From NCBI RefSeq assembly GCF_029223195.1, contig NZ_JARHUF010000001.1:1-64000 (forward strand): a stretch of 64,000 bases of DNA, written 5' to 3'. Shown one piece after another: positions 27,750 through 36,903 of this stretch. This DNA is from Vibrio sp. CAU 1672. Its GTDB lineage: Bacteria > Pseudomonadota > Gammaproteobacteria > Enterobacterales > Vibrionaceae. The number at the start of each line of letters is the position of its first letter. Position 1 is the first letter of the stretch. A model generated the notes under the pieces. That model ran no database searches. It had not been told where the DNA came from and saw only the letters and a program-made list of their open reading frames with translations. The translations under genes and the position numbers were made by a program.

Positions 27750-28499
27750 TTAGTGGTGCAGGATTTGCGCCAAGAAGTTGCGGGTGCGATCGGATCTCGG
27801 GTTTTCGAAGAAATCAACCGGGTTATTTTCTTCAATGATTTCACCAGCATCCATAAAGATAACCCGATCCGCGACCTCTTTGGCAAAGCCCATCTCGTGA
27901 GTCACACACAGCATGGTCATGCCTTCTTCAGCCAGTTCGACCATAACATCGAGCACCTCGCGAACCATTTCCGGGTCCAGTGCTGATGTGGGTTCATCAA
28001 ACAGCATCACTTTCGGGTTCATACACAGTGAGCGGGCAATTGCGACACGTTGTTGCTGGCCCCCGGATAACTGACCGGGATATTTATCTGCCTGATCAGG
28101 GATTTTAACCCGTTCCAGATATTTCATCGCAATGGCTTCAGCTTCTTCCTTGGGCATTTTCTTGACCCAAATCGGTGCCAGCGAACAGTTTTCCAGTACC
28201 GTCAGGTGAGGGAACAGGTTAAAGTGCTGAAAACACATACCCACTTCGCGGCGTACCGCTTCAATGTTTTTCAGATCTTCGGTTAACTCCGTCCCCGATA
28301 CGAATATATGCCCGGCCTGATGCTCTTCCAGGCGGTTAATGCAGCGGATCATGGTTGACTTACCAGAGCCAGAAGGGCCGCAAATAACGATTTTCTCGCC
28401 TTTCTTTACATTCAGGTTGATGTTTTTCAGTACGTGAAACTCACCGTACCATTTGTTCATGTCCTGAAGCTGGATCATATAGTCTTGTTGTTGCGTCAT
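27750..28499 (-). CDS. aapP: General L-amino acid ABC transporter, ATP-binding protein
   Basis: 249 residues. Powers uptake through AapQ-AapM. Walker [10 protein letters not shown] (41-49), signature [15 protein letters not shown], Walker [14 protein letters not shown] and H-loop CVTHEMGFA are all intact. It is the last gene of a four-gene operon in the order aapJ-Q-M-P. Confidence 0.95.
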   Translation of the reverse strand: MTQQQDYMIQLQDMNKWYGEFHVLKNINLNVKKGEKIVICGPSGSGKSTMIRCINRLEEHQAGHIFVSGTELTEDLKNIEAVRREVGMCFQHFNLFPHLTVLENCSLAPIWVKKMPKEEAEAIAMKYLERVKIPDQADKYPGQLSGGQQQRVAIARSLCMNPKVMLFDEPTSALDPEMVREVLDVMVELAEEGMTMLCVTHEMGFAKEVADRVIFMDAGEIIEENNPVDFFENPRSDRTRNFLAQILHH

Positions 28500-28523
28500 A
28501 ATACGTCCTTGATACTTAATGAG

Positions 28524-29621
28524 TTATCGTTTGTGACCGGTATGGAGTTTGTTTTCTAGCCATATCGAATAGCGCGACATGCCAAAACAAAATACCCAGA
28601 ACACTAACGCGACAAATACATAACTTTCTGTTGCAAACCCTAACCATTCTGGGTCGGTGTTGGCAGCCTGCCCGATACCCAGTACATCAAACATACCGAT
28701 GATCAGCACCAAACTGGTGTCTTTAAACAGACCGATAAAAGTGTTTACGATAGAAGGAATGGTGATTTTCAGCGCCTGCGGCAAGATAATCAGCCACATT
28801 TTCTTCCAATAGGTAAGTCCCAGCGCGTCCGCTGCCTCATACTGGCCTTTCGGGATGGCTTGCAGGCCACCACGTACAACCTCTGCCATATAAGCGGCAC
28901 TGAACATTACCACACCGATTAAGGCACGGATCAGTTTGTCGGTTTCGGACCCTTCTGACAGAAACAGTGGCAGCATAACCGAGGCCATAAACAGGACCGT
29001 GATCAGCGGCACGCCGCGCCATACCTCAATGTATACCGTACTGATACTCCTGATGATCGGCATTTCAGAACGTCGCCCGAGGGCAAGTGCTACCCCAATC
29101 GGTAATGACACCACGATCCCCACTAATGCAATGATCAACGTCACCAGCAAGCCGCCCCATTTGTGCGTTTCGACCACTTCCAGGCCGAACACTCCGCCAT
29201 ACAACAGCGCAGCGATAAGGAACGGATAGATGTTAACGAAGAATAACCATATCCAGGTACGTTTTGGGGTTTTCTCGTAGGCGAGCAATACGGTGAAAAC
29301 TGCCAGCGTAAAGTAGAACAGGCGAGGGCGCCAGAGCTCAGCTTCCGGATAGAAGCCATACATAAACTGCTCCCAGCGGACACTGATGAAAACCCAGCAG
29401 GCACCTTCCCGGCTGCAGTCATCCCGTGTGGTACCGATCCAGTCAGCGTTAATGAATGCCCAGTCAATAATCGACCATAATGCTGATGCGATGATGTACG
29501 CGAGTATCAGCGTTACCACCGAGTTTACCGGTCCGTTAAACAAATGTTTGCGCATCCAGCCGACAAAACCAACCGTGTTTGCTGGTGGCGGGAGATCGGG
29601 TTGAAATTGATGTGTTGCCAT
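28524..29621 (-). CDS. aapM: General L-amino acid ABC transporter, permease AapM
   Basis: 365 residues, inner-membrane permease of the polar amino acid (HisM/GlnP) class. The C-terminal half has the EAA-type loop (GLQAIPKGQYEAADALGLTY, then WKKMWLIILPQAL). A long N-terminal part with extra membrane segments and a periplasmic loop with Cys residues is typical of AapM/BztC. It starts one base after the aapQ stop, suggesting coupling. Confidence 0.93.
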   Translation of the reverse strand: MATHQFQPDLPPPANTVGFVGWMRKHLFNGPVNSVVTLILAYIIASALWSIIDWAFINADWIGTTRDDCSREGACWVFISVRWEQFMYGFYPEAELWRPRLFYFTLAVFTVLLAYEKTPKRTWIWLFFVNIYPFLIAALLYGGVFGLEVVETHKWGGLLVTLIIALVGIVVSLPIGVALALGRRSEMPIIRSISTVYIEVWRGVPLITVLFMASVMLPLFLSEGSETDKLIRALIGVVMFSAAYMAEVVRGGLQAIPKGQYEAADALGLTYWKKMWLIILPQALKITIPSIVNTFIGLFKDTSLVLIIGMFDVLGIGQAANTDPEWLGFATESYVFVALVFWVFCFGMSRYSIWLENKLHTGHKR

Positions 29622-29622
29622 A

Positions 29623-30831
29623 TTATCTCTCCACCAATGCGACTTTGCGGTTGTAGATGTTCATCAGAGCCGAGGTGAGTAGGCTCAACGTTAAGTATAC
29701 GCCCATGGTCATGGCAATAATTTCAATCGCCTGACCGGTCTGGTTTAACGTCGTACCGGCAAATACTGACACTAAATCCGGGTAACCGATCGCCATCGCC
29801 AGAGAAGAGTTTTTCGTCAGGTTAAGGTACTGACTGGTCAGTGGCGGAATAATTATGCGCAAGGCCTGTGGGATCACCACCAACTTTAATGTCTTAGATC
29901 TTGGTAGGCCTAAAGACATCGCCGCTTCTGTCTGGCCGTGACTGACGGCGTTGATACCGGAACGGACGATTTCCGCAATAAAAGAGGCAGTATAAACACT
30001 TAATGCGATCAGTAGCGCCGCCAGCTCAGGGATAATGCTGATACCGCCGCGGAAATTGAAGCCTTTTAAGGCAGGGTACTCAAGAGAAATTGGCATTCCG
30101 GCCAAAAAGTAAACCAGCACCGGTAGACCAACCACCAGGCCGAGCACAATCCTTCCCATCGGCGTTTGTTGACCGGTGACGCGTTGTTTGTTCGTCGCCC
30201 AGCGCGCAATCACTAAACTGGCGATGATACCGAAAACTAAGGCGCCAATGACAAGCCCACTGCCGTTTTCCATTACCGGAGCGGGCAGATAAAGGCCACG
30301 TACGTTCAGGAATATGGCTTCGCCAAGGCTCATGCTTTGGCGGGGAGAAGGCAGGGCCTGTAACACCGCGAAATACCAAAAAAATATCTGTAGCAACAGT
30401 GGAATATTACGGAATGTTTCAATATAGACAGCAGCCAGGCGACTAACCAGCCAGTTGGAGGAGAGTCTGGCCACTCCCATAGCAAAGCCGAGAACAGTGG
30501 CGAGTATGATACCTAATACGGATACCAGAGCCGTATTAAGCAGGCCAATCAGAAAGGTTCTGCCGTAGCTGAAGGTTTCGTCGTATTCAATCAGCGTAAG
30601 CCCGATACCAAATCCGGCTTCCTGGCTAAGGAACCCAAAACCGGTTGCGATGCCGCGTGCGTCCAGGTTGGTCAGGGCATTGTTGATAATGGTGTAAAAG
30701 AAAAACACCAATGCGGAGACTGCTATGATTTGAAACAGTGCGGAACGAAATGCCGGGTTATAGAGCAAACTCGTATTACCGCCTGAGTTAGTGGGCATCG
30801 TGCTTTGCGATGCAACATTCTTCGGTTTCAT
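29623..30831 (-). CDS. aapQ: General L-amino acid ABC transporter, permease AapQ
   Basis: 402 residues. Partner of AapM. About eight membrane segments, with the ABC permease signature in the C-terminal third (GINAVSHGQTEAAMSLGLPR). An insertion with its own membrane helices near 160-250 matches the AapQ/BztB type. Separated from aapJ by a hairpin that probably reduces its expression relative to the binding protein. Confidence 0.93.
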   Translation of the reverse strand: MKPKNVASQSTMPTNSGGNTSLLYNPAFRSALFQIIAVSALVFFFYTIINNALTNLDARGIATGFGFLSQEAGFGIGLTLIEYDETFSYGRTFLIGLLNTALVSVLGIILATVLGFAMGVARLSSNWLVSRLAAVYIETFRNIPLLLQIFFWYFAVLQALPSPRQSMSLGEAIFLNVRGLYLPAPVMENGSGLVIGALVFGIIASLVIARWATNKQRVTGQQTPMGRIVLGLVVGLPVLVYFLAGMPISLEYPALKGFNFRGGISIIPELAALLIALSVYTASFIAEIVRSGINAVSHGQTEAAMSLGLPRSKTLKLVVIPQALRIIIPPLTSQYLNLTKNSSLAMAIGYPDLVSVFAGTTLNQTGQAIEIIAMTMGVYLTLSLLTSALMNIYNRKVALVER

Positions 30832-30873
30832 ACTGCGATAACCTCAAATCCATTATAGTGATCACCAAGAAAA

Positions 30874-30893
30874 AGGGCGGCATGACCCGCCCT
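30874..30893 (-). terminator. Intercistronic attenuator between aapJ and aapQ
   Basis: AGGGCGG (30874-30880) pairs with CCGCCCT (30887-30893); on the minus strand TTTTTCTT follows. Placed after the binding-protein gene and before the permeases, it would let aapJ be made in excess. Confidence 0.7.
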
Positions 30894-30905
30894 AATGCTT
30901 TCTTG

Positions 30906-31934
30906 TTAGCGGATTGGTGGTGCGTACATGAATCCGCCCGCATTCCATAGTGAATTCACCCCGCGCGAAATTTGCAGTGGTGATCCGGTACCGACCGTGC
31001 GCTCGAAGCTCTCACCATAGTTACCAACCTGCTTAATCACCTGATAACCCCAGTCGTCGCGAATGCCCAGACCTTTGCCTTTTGGTCCATCAACCCCCAG
31101 AATTCGCTTCACGTTAGGGTCTTTTGATTTGAGCATGTCATCAGCATTCTTGGATGTAATCCCGTACTCTTCAGCATTGATCATTGCCGCCAATGTCCAT
31201 TTGGTTATGTTGAACCACTGATCATCACCCTGGCGGACCGCAGGGCCTAATGGCTCTTTCGAGATGATTTCAGGAAGAACCGCAGCAGAGTTTGGATCCG
31301 TCAGGTTCAGACGCAATGCATACAGACCAGATTGGTCTGTGGTCAGGACATCACAACGGCCGGCATCAAAGCCTTTCGATGTTTGCGCAGCGGTATCGAA
31401 TACCACTGGTTTGTATGACATGCCACTGTTGCGGAAGTAATCCGCCAGGTTCAGCTCGGTTGTGGTACCGGACTGTACACACACCGAAGCGCCATCAAGC
31501 TCTTTGGCACTGGTAATCCCCAGGTCTTTCTTGACCATAAAACCCTGACCGTCGTAATAGGTGACACCGACAAAGTTTATCCCAAGTGCGGTATCGCGAT
31601 GAAGTGTCCAGGTGGTGTTACGAGAAAGTACGTCAATTTCACCTGACTGGAGAGCAGTAAAACGTTCCTTCGCGGTAAGGGGGACATACTTAACCTTGGT
31701 TTTATCCCCAAGAACGCCCGCGGCCAAAGCCTGGCAATATTCTATGTCAATCCCTTCCCATTCGCCTTTAGAGTTCGGGTTGGAAAAACCAGGCAGGCCG
31801 GTACTGACACCACATGTCAGAAAGCCCTGTTTCATGACTTTATCCAGAGTAGTGTCTGCTGCTTGAGCTGATGTTGCTATCATGGCAGTAGAAGCCGCTA
31901 CGACGGAAGCAAGAATTGTTAGTTTATTCGCCAT
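30906..31934 (-). CDS. aapJ: General L-amino acid ABC transporter, periplasmic binding protein
   Basis: 342 residues with a signal peptide (MANKLTILASVVAASTAMIA, cut after AQA). Binds a broad range of amino acids for the AapQMP transporter. Family pattern LTCGVSTGLPGFSNPNSKGE, then WEGIDIEYCQALAAGVLGD, and SRNTTWTLHRDTALGINFVG. Start 31934 avoids an eight-codon charged extension before the signal peptide. First gene of the operon. Confidence 0.95.
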   Translation of the reverse strand: MANKLTILASVVAASTAMIATSAQAADTTLDKVMKQGFLTCGVSTGLPGFSNPNSKGEWEGIDIEYCQALAAGVLGDKTKVKYVPLTAKERFTALQSGEIDVLSRNTTWTLHRDTALGINFVGVTYYDGQGFMVKKDLGITSAKELDGASVCVQSGTTTELNLADYFRNSGMSYKPVVFDTAAQTSKGFDAGRCDVLTTDQSGLYALRLNLTDPNSAAVLPEIISKEPLGPAVRQGDDQWFNITKWTLAAMINAEEYGITSKNADDMLKSKDPNVKRILGVDGPKGKGLGIRDDWGYQVIKQVGNYGESFERTVGTGSPLQISRGVNSLWNAGGFMYAPPIR

Positions 31935-32395
31935 TAGTATCCTTCCTGTATGATCCATGTTAAATCAGGACCGACCTGATACAACGTGTCCAGTTTGGTT
32001 GTGTTTTCGTCCTATATAATCGATTTTCAGAGAGAACGGCTCTCTTTAAATCAACCAGTTATAAGCGTAGGTAAGGAACTGTTAATTCTCAAATATATAA
32101 TTTAATTAGGGTTTTGAAAGAACTTACAAATTCCTTTGCAGGCTAGAATGACTAAATGTTAACTGTTTGTAAATAGTGCAACTTGTGCCCAATGTGGTGC
32201 ATCAGAACAAATGGCAAAAAATAGTTCAAAGAGGCAGGATAAAACGTCAATGTTAGATTTGTCATTAGTGATGATGCGATACAAATCGGCAAAATTTGAA
32301 CAAAAATTATTTGTCGTCTTTAAACCAGTGAAGTTCTTGCCCCATTTTTGGTAGCATGGATTTAGTTAGACGTTATTAAGTGGCCATGGATAGAA
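31935..32395. other. Divergent intergenic region, aapJ and siroheme gene
   Basis: No gene. It must hold the promoters of the aap operon (minus) and the siroheme-type gene (plus). AT-rich with no clear regulator site. ATGTGGTGCATC near 32192-32203 contains one half of an NtrC-type site, but the other half does not match. Confidence 0.4.
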
Positions 32396-33316
32396 ATGCG
32401 ATATTTTCCTCTGTTTTTAGATATTTTAAACAAGCCGGTGCTGGTGGTTGGCGGTGGTGAAGTTGCCAGCCGAAAAGTGGAAGCCTTGCTTAAGGCAGGT
32501 GCTGACGTGACCATCGTTTCCCCCAGTGTGGTTGAGTTTCTGGCTAAACTGGTCGAGGAGCAACAGGTTCACTGGATTCAGCGCTTTTATTCCAGTGACA
32601 TTGTCACAAAAAATTTCATTCAGGTGTGGGCGACAACCGACAATCCTGAGCTGAACCATCAGGTATACAAAGACGCCAAACAGTTGGGGATTTTAGTCAA
32701 TGTGGTCGATGATAAGCCATATTGCGATTTTATCACCCCATCAATGATTAACCGTGGCCGGATTCAGATAGCCGTTTCCAGTGGCGGAGCGTCACCGGTA
32801 CTGATCCGTAATATTCGTGAAAAGCTTGAATCCATTTTGCCGCAGAATTTGGGTTTGATGGCTGAGTTTGCCAATTCAAAACGCAACTCGATAAAACAGG
32901 CATTGCCCAGTGTCGATCTGCGGAGAAAATTCTGGGAAACCTACTTCGCGCAGCCAGAAGTGGAAAATGCCCGCGATAACCGTGAGCTGGAAGCGGTTTA
33001 TCAGGCTTTGGTAAATCAGCCACTGGATGAAAAGGGCAGCTGTACCTGGATACAAGTGGAGGCTGATGTGGAAATGTTGCCGATTAAAGCGGTACGCTAC
33101 ATGCAGCAGGCGGAACTGGTGTTGTATTCAACACAGTGCCAGCCGAATGTGCTGGATCTGGTGCGAAGAGATGCAGAGCGGGAAGCTTTTGCAACCGCAG
33201 CGGAACTTTCAGATAAGTTGACTACTGTGAAAGCCGGTCAGTTGCGTGTATGTGTGTTTATTCCCAGGGGCACCAGCGAATTTAACTTACTGCAGGGTAA
33301 CGACTTAGTCATTTAG
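32396..33316 (+). CDS. Siroheme synthase N-domain (precorrin-2 dehydrogenase/ferrochelatase) with a decayed methyltransferase tail
   Basis: 306 residues. Residues 1-215 match the CysG N-terminal half: NAD loop VVGGGEVASRK (17-27), NVVDD (102-106, catalytic Asp) and VSSGGASPVL with S128. This half oxidises precorrin-2 and inserts iron to make siroheme for sulfite and nitrite reductases. Residues ~215-306 still resemble the start of the CysG methyltransferase domain (AVRYMQQAELVLYSTQCQPN and VLDLVRRDAERE). However, GAGPGD is replaced by QVEADV, the GGDPF motif is gone, and the domain ends after about 90 residues. SAM-dependent methylation is therefore not possible and must come from another enzyme. 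Monocistronic with its own terminator. Confidence 0.85.
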   Translation: MRYFPLFLDILNKPVLVVGGGEVASRKVEALLKAGADVTIVSPSVVEFLAKLVEEQQVHWIQRFYSSDIVTKNFIQVWATTDNPELNHQVYKDAKQLGILVNVVDDKPYCDFITPSMINRGRIQIAVSSGGASPVLIRNIREKLESILPQNLGLMAEFANSKRNSIKQALPSVDLRRKFWETYFAQPEVENARDNRELEAVYQALVNQPLDEKGSCTWIQVEADVEMLPIKAVRYMQQAELVLYSTQCQPNVLDLVRRDAEREAFATAAELSDKLTTVKAGQLRVCVFIPRGTSEFNLLQGNDLVI

Positions 33317-33333
33317 TTGAGAATACACCAAAA

Positions 33334-33360
33334 AAAGAGCCTACGTTGTGTAGGCTCTTT
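33334..33360. terminator. Bidirectional terminator
   Basis: AAAGAGCCTAC (33334-33344) pairs perfectly with GTAGGCTCTTT (33350-33360), T-runs on both strands. Between the convergent siroheme gene and yajQ. Confidence 0.9.
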
Positions 33361-33392
33361 TGTCTGAACAATCGCTGGTTAGCCGCTCAGGA

Positions 33393-33875
33393 TTAGTCGC
33401 GGAAATTGTTGAACTGGAAAGGCTGGCCTAACTCAGCTTCACGAATGGCCGCCATTGTGGCTTGTAGGTCGTCACGCTTTTTACCCGTCACTCGAACTTT
33501 ATCGCCCTGAATAGAAGCTTGAACTTTAAGCTTTGAGTCTTTGATCAGCTTAACGATTTTCTTTGCCATTGGTGTGTCAATGCCCTGGCGGAACAAAATC
33601 GTTTGGTGCCAGTTCTTACCGGTCTGTTCAGGATTCTGCGTATCCATTGAGTTTGCATCTACGCCGCGCTTTGCCAGATGGCCGCGCAAAATGTCACGCA
33701 TTTGCTTTAACTGGAAATCACCTTCCGCAGATACTTTTACATTTTCTTCTACTAACTCAAAGCTCGCATTTACGTTGCGGAAATCAAAACGAGTAGAAAG
33801 CTCTCGATTAGCGTTATCAACAGCATTACGAAGTTCAACGGTATCGATTTCAGAGACAATATCAAACGATGGCAT
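33393..33875 (-). CDS. yajQ: YajQ-family nucleotide-binding protein
   Basis: 160 residues, the full length of UPF0234/YajQ. Two alternating RNA-recognition-like folds: [28 protein letters not shown], then [20 protein letters not shown] and [17 protein letters not shown]. Members bind nucleotides; a Xanthomonas member binds cyclic di-GMP. Role here unknown. It lies 34 bases downstream of the DAHP synthase gene on the same strand. Confidence 0.93.
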   Translation of the reverse strand: MPSFDIVSEIDTVELRNAVDNANRELSTRFDFRNVNASFELVEENVKVSAEGDFQLKQMRDILRGHLAKRGVDANSMDTQNPEQTGKNWHQTILFRQGIDTPMAKKIVKLIKDSKLKVQASIQGDKVRVTGKKRDDLQATMAAIREAELGQPFQFNNFRD

Positions 33876-33909
33876 GGAGATTCCTTATGTCTAGTAGTGT
33901 TATTAGTTA

Positions 33910-34962
33910 TTATGAACGATTTTTTACCGCGTCTGCCAGCATATCAAGCATGGTGACGGTATCTTCCCAGCCTAAACAAGGATCCGTGATTGACTGGCCG
34001 TAGGCAAGGTTATTAATGTCCGTCATCGGCTGGTTGCCTTCGACGATGAAACTTTCTGCCATAATCCCGGCAATGTAGGTGCTACCGCTTTTGATTTGTT
34101 CACAGATATTTTTGGCTACATCCAATTGCTTACGATGCTGTTTTTCACAGTTGGCATGACTGAAGTCGACCACCAAACGTTGTGGTAAATCGAACTGTGC
34201 CAGTGCCTGACATGCCTGTTCGATGGATGCTGAGTCAAAGTTAGGTCCGGTTTCACCGCCACGAAGGATAATGTGACCATATGGGTTACCGCTGGTACGA
34301 TAGACGGTCATACGGCCATTTTTGTCTGGCGAGTAGAAGTAGTGAGAAGCCTGAGAAGCACGAATCGCGTCAATGGCGATTTTCACATTTCCGTTGGTGC
34401 CGTTTTTGAAGCCGACCGGGCATGAAAGCGCGGAAGCCATTTCACGGTGGATTTGTGACTCTGTGGTACGGGCACCAATGGCACCCCAAGTGATCAGATC
34501 GGCAATGTATTGACCTGTGATCATATCAAGAAACTCGGTCGCTGTTGCCAGGCCAAGTTTATTGATATCGAGCAAAAGCTTACGGGCTTTATGCAAGCCT
34601 GCCTCCAGGGCATAAGAACCATCCAGATTTGGGTCGGTGATCAATCCTTTCCAACCGACAACCGTACGAGGCTTTTCAAAGTAGGTACGCATAACGATGA
34701 AAAGTTCATCTTTATACTTATCCTGAATTTGGCTAAGGCGCGTCGCGTAATCGAGGGCTGCTTCGGTATTGTGCACTGAACATGGCCCGACAATGGCCAG
34801 GATGCGCTTGTCTTCACCTGTAAGGATTTTTTCAATTTGACGGCGAGATTGGGCTATACGTTCTGCAACATCATCTGTGATTGGGTGCACGCTTCCAAGC
34901 TCTGCGGGGGGTGGCATTGGACCCAGAGGCTGGGTTCTCAATTCATCTGTTTTAATTGGCAT
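33910..34962 (-). CDS. aroG: 3-deoxy-7-phosphoheptulonate (DAHP) synthase, class I
   Basis: 350 residues, AroFGH family. Condenses phosphoenolpyruvate and erythrose 4-phosphate, the first step of aromatic amino acid synthesis. Motifs: IVGPCSVHNTEAALDYATRL, RTYFEKPRTVVGWKGLI, WGAIGARTTESQ, and VVDFSHANCEKQH with metal ligands. Start 34962 (MPIKTDELR) is typical; the frame is open 40 codons further up. Which aromatic amino acid inhibits it (AroG, AroF or AroH type) cannot be told with confidence here, so the symbol is approximate. Confidence 0.9.
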   Translation of the reverse strand: MPIKTDELRTQPLGPMPPPAELGSVHPITDDVAERIAQSRRQIEKILTGEDKRILAIVGPCSVHNTEAALDYATRLSQIQDKYKDELFIVMRTYFEKPRTVVGWKGLITDPNLDGSYALEAGLHKARKLLLDINKLGLATATEFLDMITGQYIADLITWGAIGARTTESQIHREMASALSCPVGFKNGTNGNVKIAIDAIRASQASHYFYSPDKNGRMTVYRTSGNPYGHIILRGGETGPNFDSASIEQACQALAQFDLPQRLVVDFSHANCEKQHRKQLDVAKNICEQIKSGSTYIAGIMAESFIVEGNQPMTDINNLAYGQSITDPCLGWEDTVTMLDMLADAVKNRS

Positions 34963-35406
34963 GTGATAGCTATATTCTCTATTGCGAAGCAATAAAGATA
35001 ACGGAATTGTGGTAAGGAATAAACTGTTTAAAGTGAATCTTATTGAGTAAAAGGGCGTTACATACCCAGCCTTTTTGTGCATTGCGACAAAGCGATTTAA
35101 TTTTCGCCAGATTTTGCTGAGTTATTGGACGGGCGATAGCGTGCCATATGATTTATCAGGGCAAATCCAGCCATCAATGTGTGAGCCGATTCCGGTTACT
35201 GGCGTGAAGTAAGGCAATCGGTGTCTGTTTCACTGATAATATGAGATTGTTTGGCTCGAATGACGAAATAAGGATCAGAGTCAGCTATTTGGCTGATGAT
35301 TACAGTTCTATTGATTATATATTCATTATTTTTAACTATTTATTCTTGTTTTCGAGCTGAACAATAGGTATGTTCTAACTATCATAATCGTAAGACTGGA
35401 GCAGTA
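34963..35406. other. Divergent intergenic region upstream of DAHP synthase
   Basis: Carries the leaders of the DAHP synthase (minus) and the PEP-synthase-like gene (plus). AT-rich near 35301-35345. No convincing TyrR box or attenuator was found. Confidence 0.4.
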
Positions 35407-36291
35407 ATGAGTCAAAGTACCACCGGGGGTGAGAACTCCGCGATCAAATTGGGCGATGTGTTTCCATCCCAAAGGGAATTAAGCGGAAGTGGAGCTTTGT
35501 ATGTTTCACTATCTGAGTTGGTGATGGGCAAGCTTTTTTACCATCCTTCACTATCGAATTTGGATGATATTGAAGATGCAACCGAAAAGGCTTCACTTCA
35601 ACAAATCTTATCTCAACAGGATGTGAAAACACATTTTATCTCCACCTTAGTTGAATCAATTGTACTGGCCGCTAAAGGCTACGATGTGGTGCGTATTGAG
35701 CTGAACAGCGCTGACAGTGAAGCGATGAGCCGGTTAATTGCCGGCAGCCTGGAACCACATGAGCAAAATCCGTTACTTGGTTTGCGCGGTGTTTCACGAT
35801 TTGCCTCCGATGTCTATAAAGAGGCGTTTGTGTTGGAGTGTGAAGTGATTAAAGCATTGCAACAACGAGGCGTTGAAATCGACATTGTCGTGCCGTTTGT
35901 GCGCGCACTGAGCGATGCGGCCAAGATTATTGACTTACTTGCAGAGCAGGGTTTACCCCGCGGACTGAAAGGGCTGAAGGTTCTCTATTGCTGCGACACG
36001 CCGTCAGCGGTATTAATGGCAGAAAAGCTACTTCATTATTTCGATGGTTTAGTGATTAACCTTGATACATTGGCACAGCTGACTTTGGGTGTGGACAATA
36101 ACAACCCATCTTTGGCTTACCTCTATGATCCGGAGAACGACTCGGTGATTCAGTTAGTGGATTTTGCAGTCAAGTCGGCTAACGCAACGGGCAAACCGGC
36201 GCTGCTCCTCACCCGGGAACTGTCTGAGCGCCCGCGCTTAGAGCACTACTTGTCGGAAGTGGCGGGCGTAGAAACTTACCTTTTCGACTAA
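35407..36291 (+). CDS. Orphan PEP-synthase-like barrel protein, probably not catalytic
   Basis: 294 residues matching only the C-terminal PEP/pyruvate-binding TIM barrel of PpsA/PPDK. Clear echoes: NPLLGLRGVSRFASD (121-135), FVLECEVIKAL, VVPFVRALSDAAKIIDLLAE, RGLKGLKVLYCCDTPSAVLM and AQLTLGVD. The ATP-grasp and phosphohistidine domains are absent. Barrel catalytic residues are altered: the metal-ligand Glu of CEIPS is D197, SNDLTQ is NLDTLAQ, and the proton-donating Cys of GICGQ is missing. It may bind PEP or a partner as a regulator. It is a whole gene with its own terminator, not a fragment. Start ATG at 35407 follows CTGGAGCAGTA. Confidence 0.8.
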   Translation: MSQSTTGGENSAIKLGDVFPSQRELSGSGALYVSLSELVMGKLFYHPSLSNLDDIEDATEKASLQQILSQQDVKTHFISTLVESIVLAAKGYDVVRIELNSADSEAMSRLIAGSLEPHEQNPLLGLRGVSRFASDVYKEAFVLECEVIKALQQRGVEIDIVVPFVRALSDAAKIIDLLAEQGLPRGLKGLKVLYCCDTPSAVLMAEKLLHYFDGLVINLDTLAQLTLGVDNNNPSLAYLYDPENDSVIQLVDFAVKSANATGKPALLLTRELSERPRLEHYLSEVAGVETYLFD

Positions 36292-36306
36292 CGTGTTGGT
36301 GTATGC

Positions 36307-36331
36307 AGAGAGGCCCGTGCGCGGCCTCTCT
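36307..36331 (+). terminator. Terminator after the PEP-synthase-like gene
   Basis: AGAGAGGCC (36307-36315) pairs with GGCCTCTCT (36323-36331), then TTT. Confidence 0.8.
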
Positions 36332-36402
36332 TTGTTAACATTTCTTTGACATTTGCACTCAATGCTGATTAACTGGTCTGACTAGTTACCAGGGAGAGTC
36401 CA

Positions 36403-36879
36403 ATGTTAAGCCCACTTCGTCAAGCCAACCTTTATCTTAACCTGTTTGGGTTTACCAAAGTGCCCCTTATCTGGCTGTGTCGCCCCAAGATTATTGCCAT
36501 TGATGATCAGCACGTTGAAGTGGTCATCCCGTTGAAGCGCAGAACCAAAAACCACCTTAATAGTATGTATTTTGGCGCGCTTGCTGTTGGTGCTGATGTG
36601 GCGGGTGGTTTTCTGGCGATGAGTAAAGCAAAAGAGCAGGGAGAGAAGATCTCATTGGCGTTCAAGGGAGTTAAGGCGGACTTTTTCAAGCGGCCGGAAG
36701 GGGATGTCCATTTTGTCTGCCATGACGGGGCATTAATTGACGATATGGTAAGCCAAACCCTGCAAACCGGTGAGCGAGTCAATCAAGATGTTAAAATTGT
36801 CGCACTATGTCCTGATTTGCATGGTGATGAGCCAATGGCTGAATTTTCTCTGACATTATCGATCAAAAAAGCAGCCTGA
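36403..36879 (+). CDS. Hot-dog fold protein, DUF4442/thioesterase-like
   Basis: 158 residues. Pattern of a PaaI/YiiD-like hot-dog domain: VVIPLKRRTKNHLNSMYFGA, then LAVGADVAGGFLAMSKAKEQ, then FKGVKADFFKRPEGDVHFVC. The NHLNSMYFGAL segment resembles the substrate helix of DUF4442 acyl-CoA-binding proteins. It probably handles an acyl thioester, but activity is unproven. Start preceded by GGGAGAG. Followed by a strong terminator. Confidence 0.82.
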   Translation: MLSPLRQANLYLNLFGFTKVPLIWLCRPKIIAIDDQHVEVVIPLKRRTKNHLNSMYFGALAVGADVAGGFLAMSKAKEQGEKISLAFKGVKADFFKRPEGDVHFVCHDGALIDDMVSQTLQTGERVNQDVKIVALCPDLHGDEPMAEFSLTLSIKKAA

Positions 36880-36895
36880 CAGCAGGCTGCTTTTT
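36865..36895. terminator. Bidirectional terminator
   Basis: AAAAAGCAGCCTG (36865-36877) pairs with CAGGCTGC plus TTTTT (36883-36895). It overlaps the last codons of the hot-dog gene and serves the convergent 450-residue gene too. Confidence 0.88.
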
Positions 36896-36903
36896 GTGGT
36901 GCT

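Noticed and set aside
32175-32204. NtrC-like half site upstream of aapJ
   Set aside because: Only one half matches and no -24/-12 promoter was found on the minus strand.
34963-35100. Possible TyrR box or leader peptide before DAHP synthase
   Set aside because: No TGTAAA-N6-TTTACA palindrome and no aromatic-rich leader peptide with a terminator.
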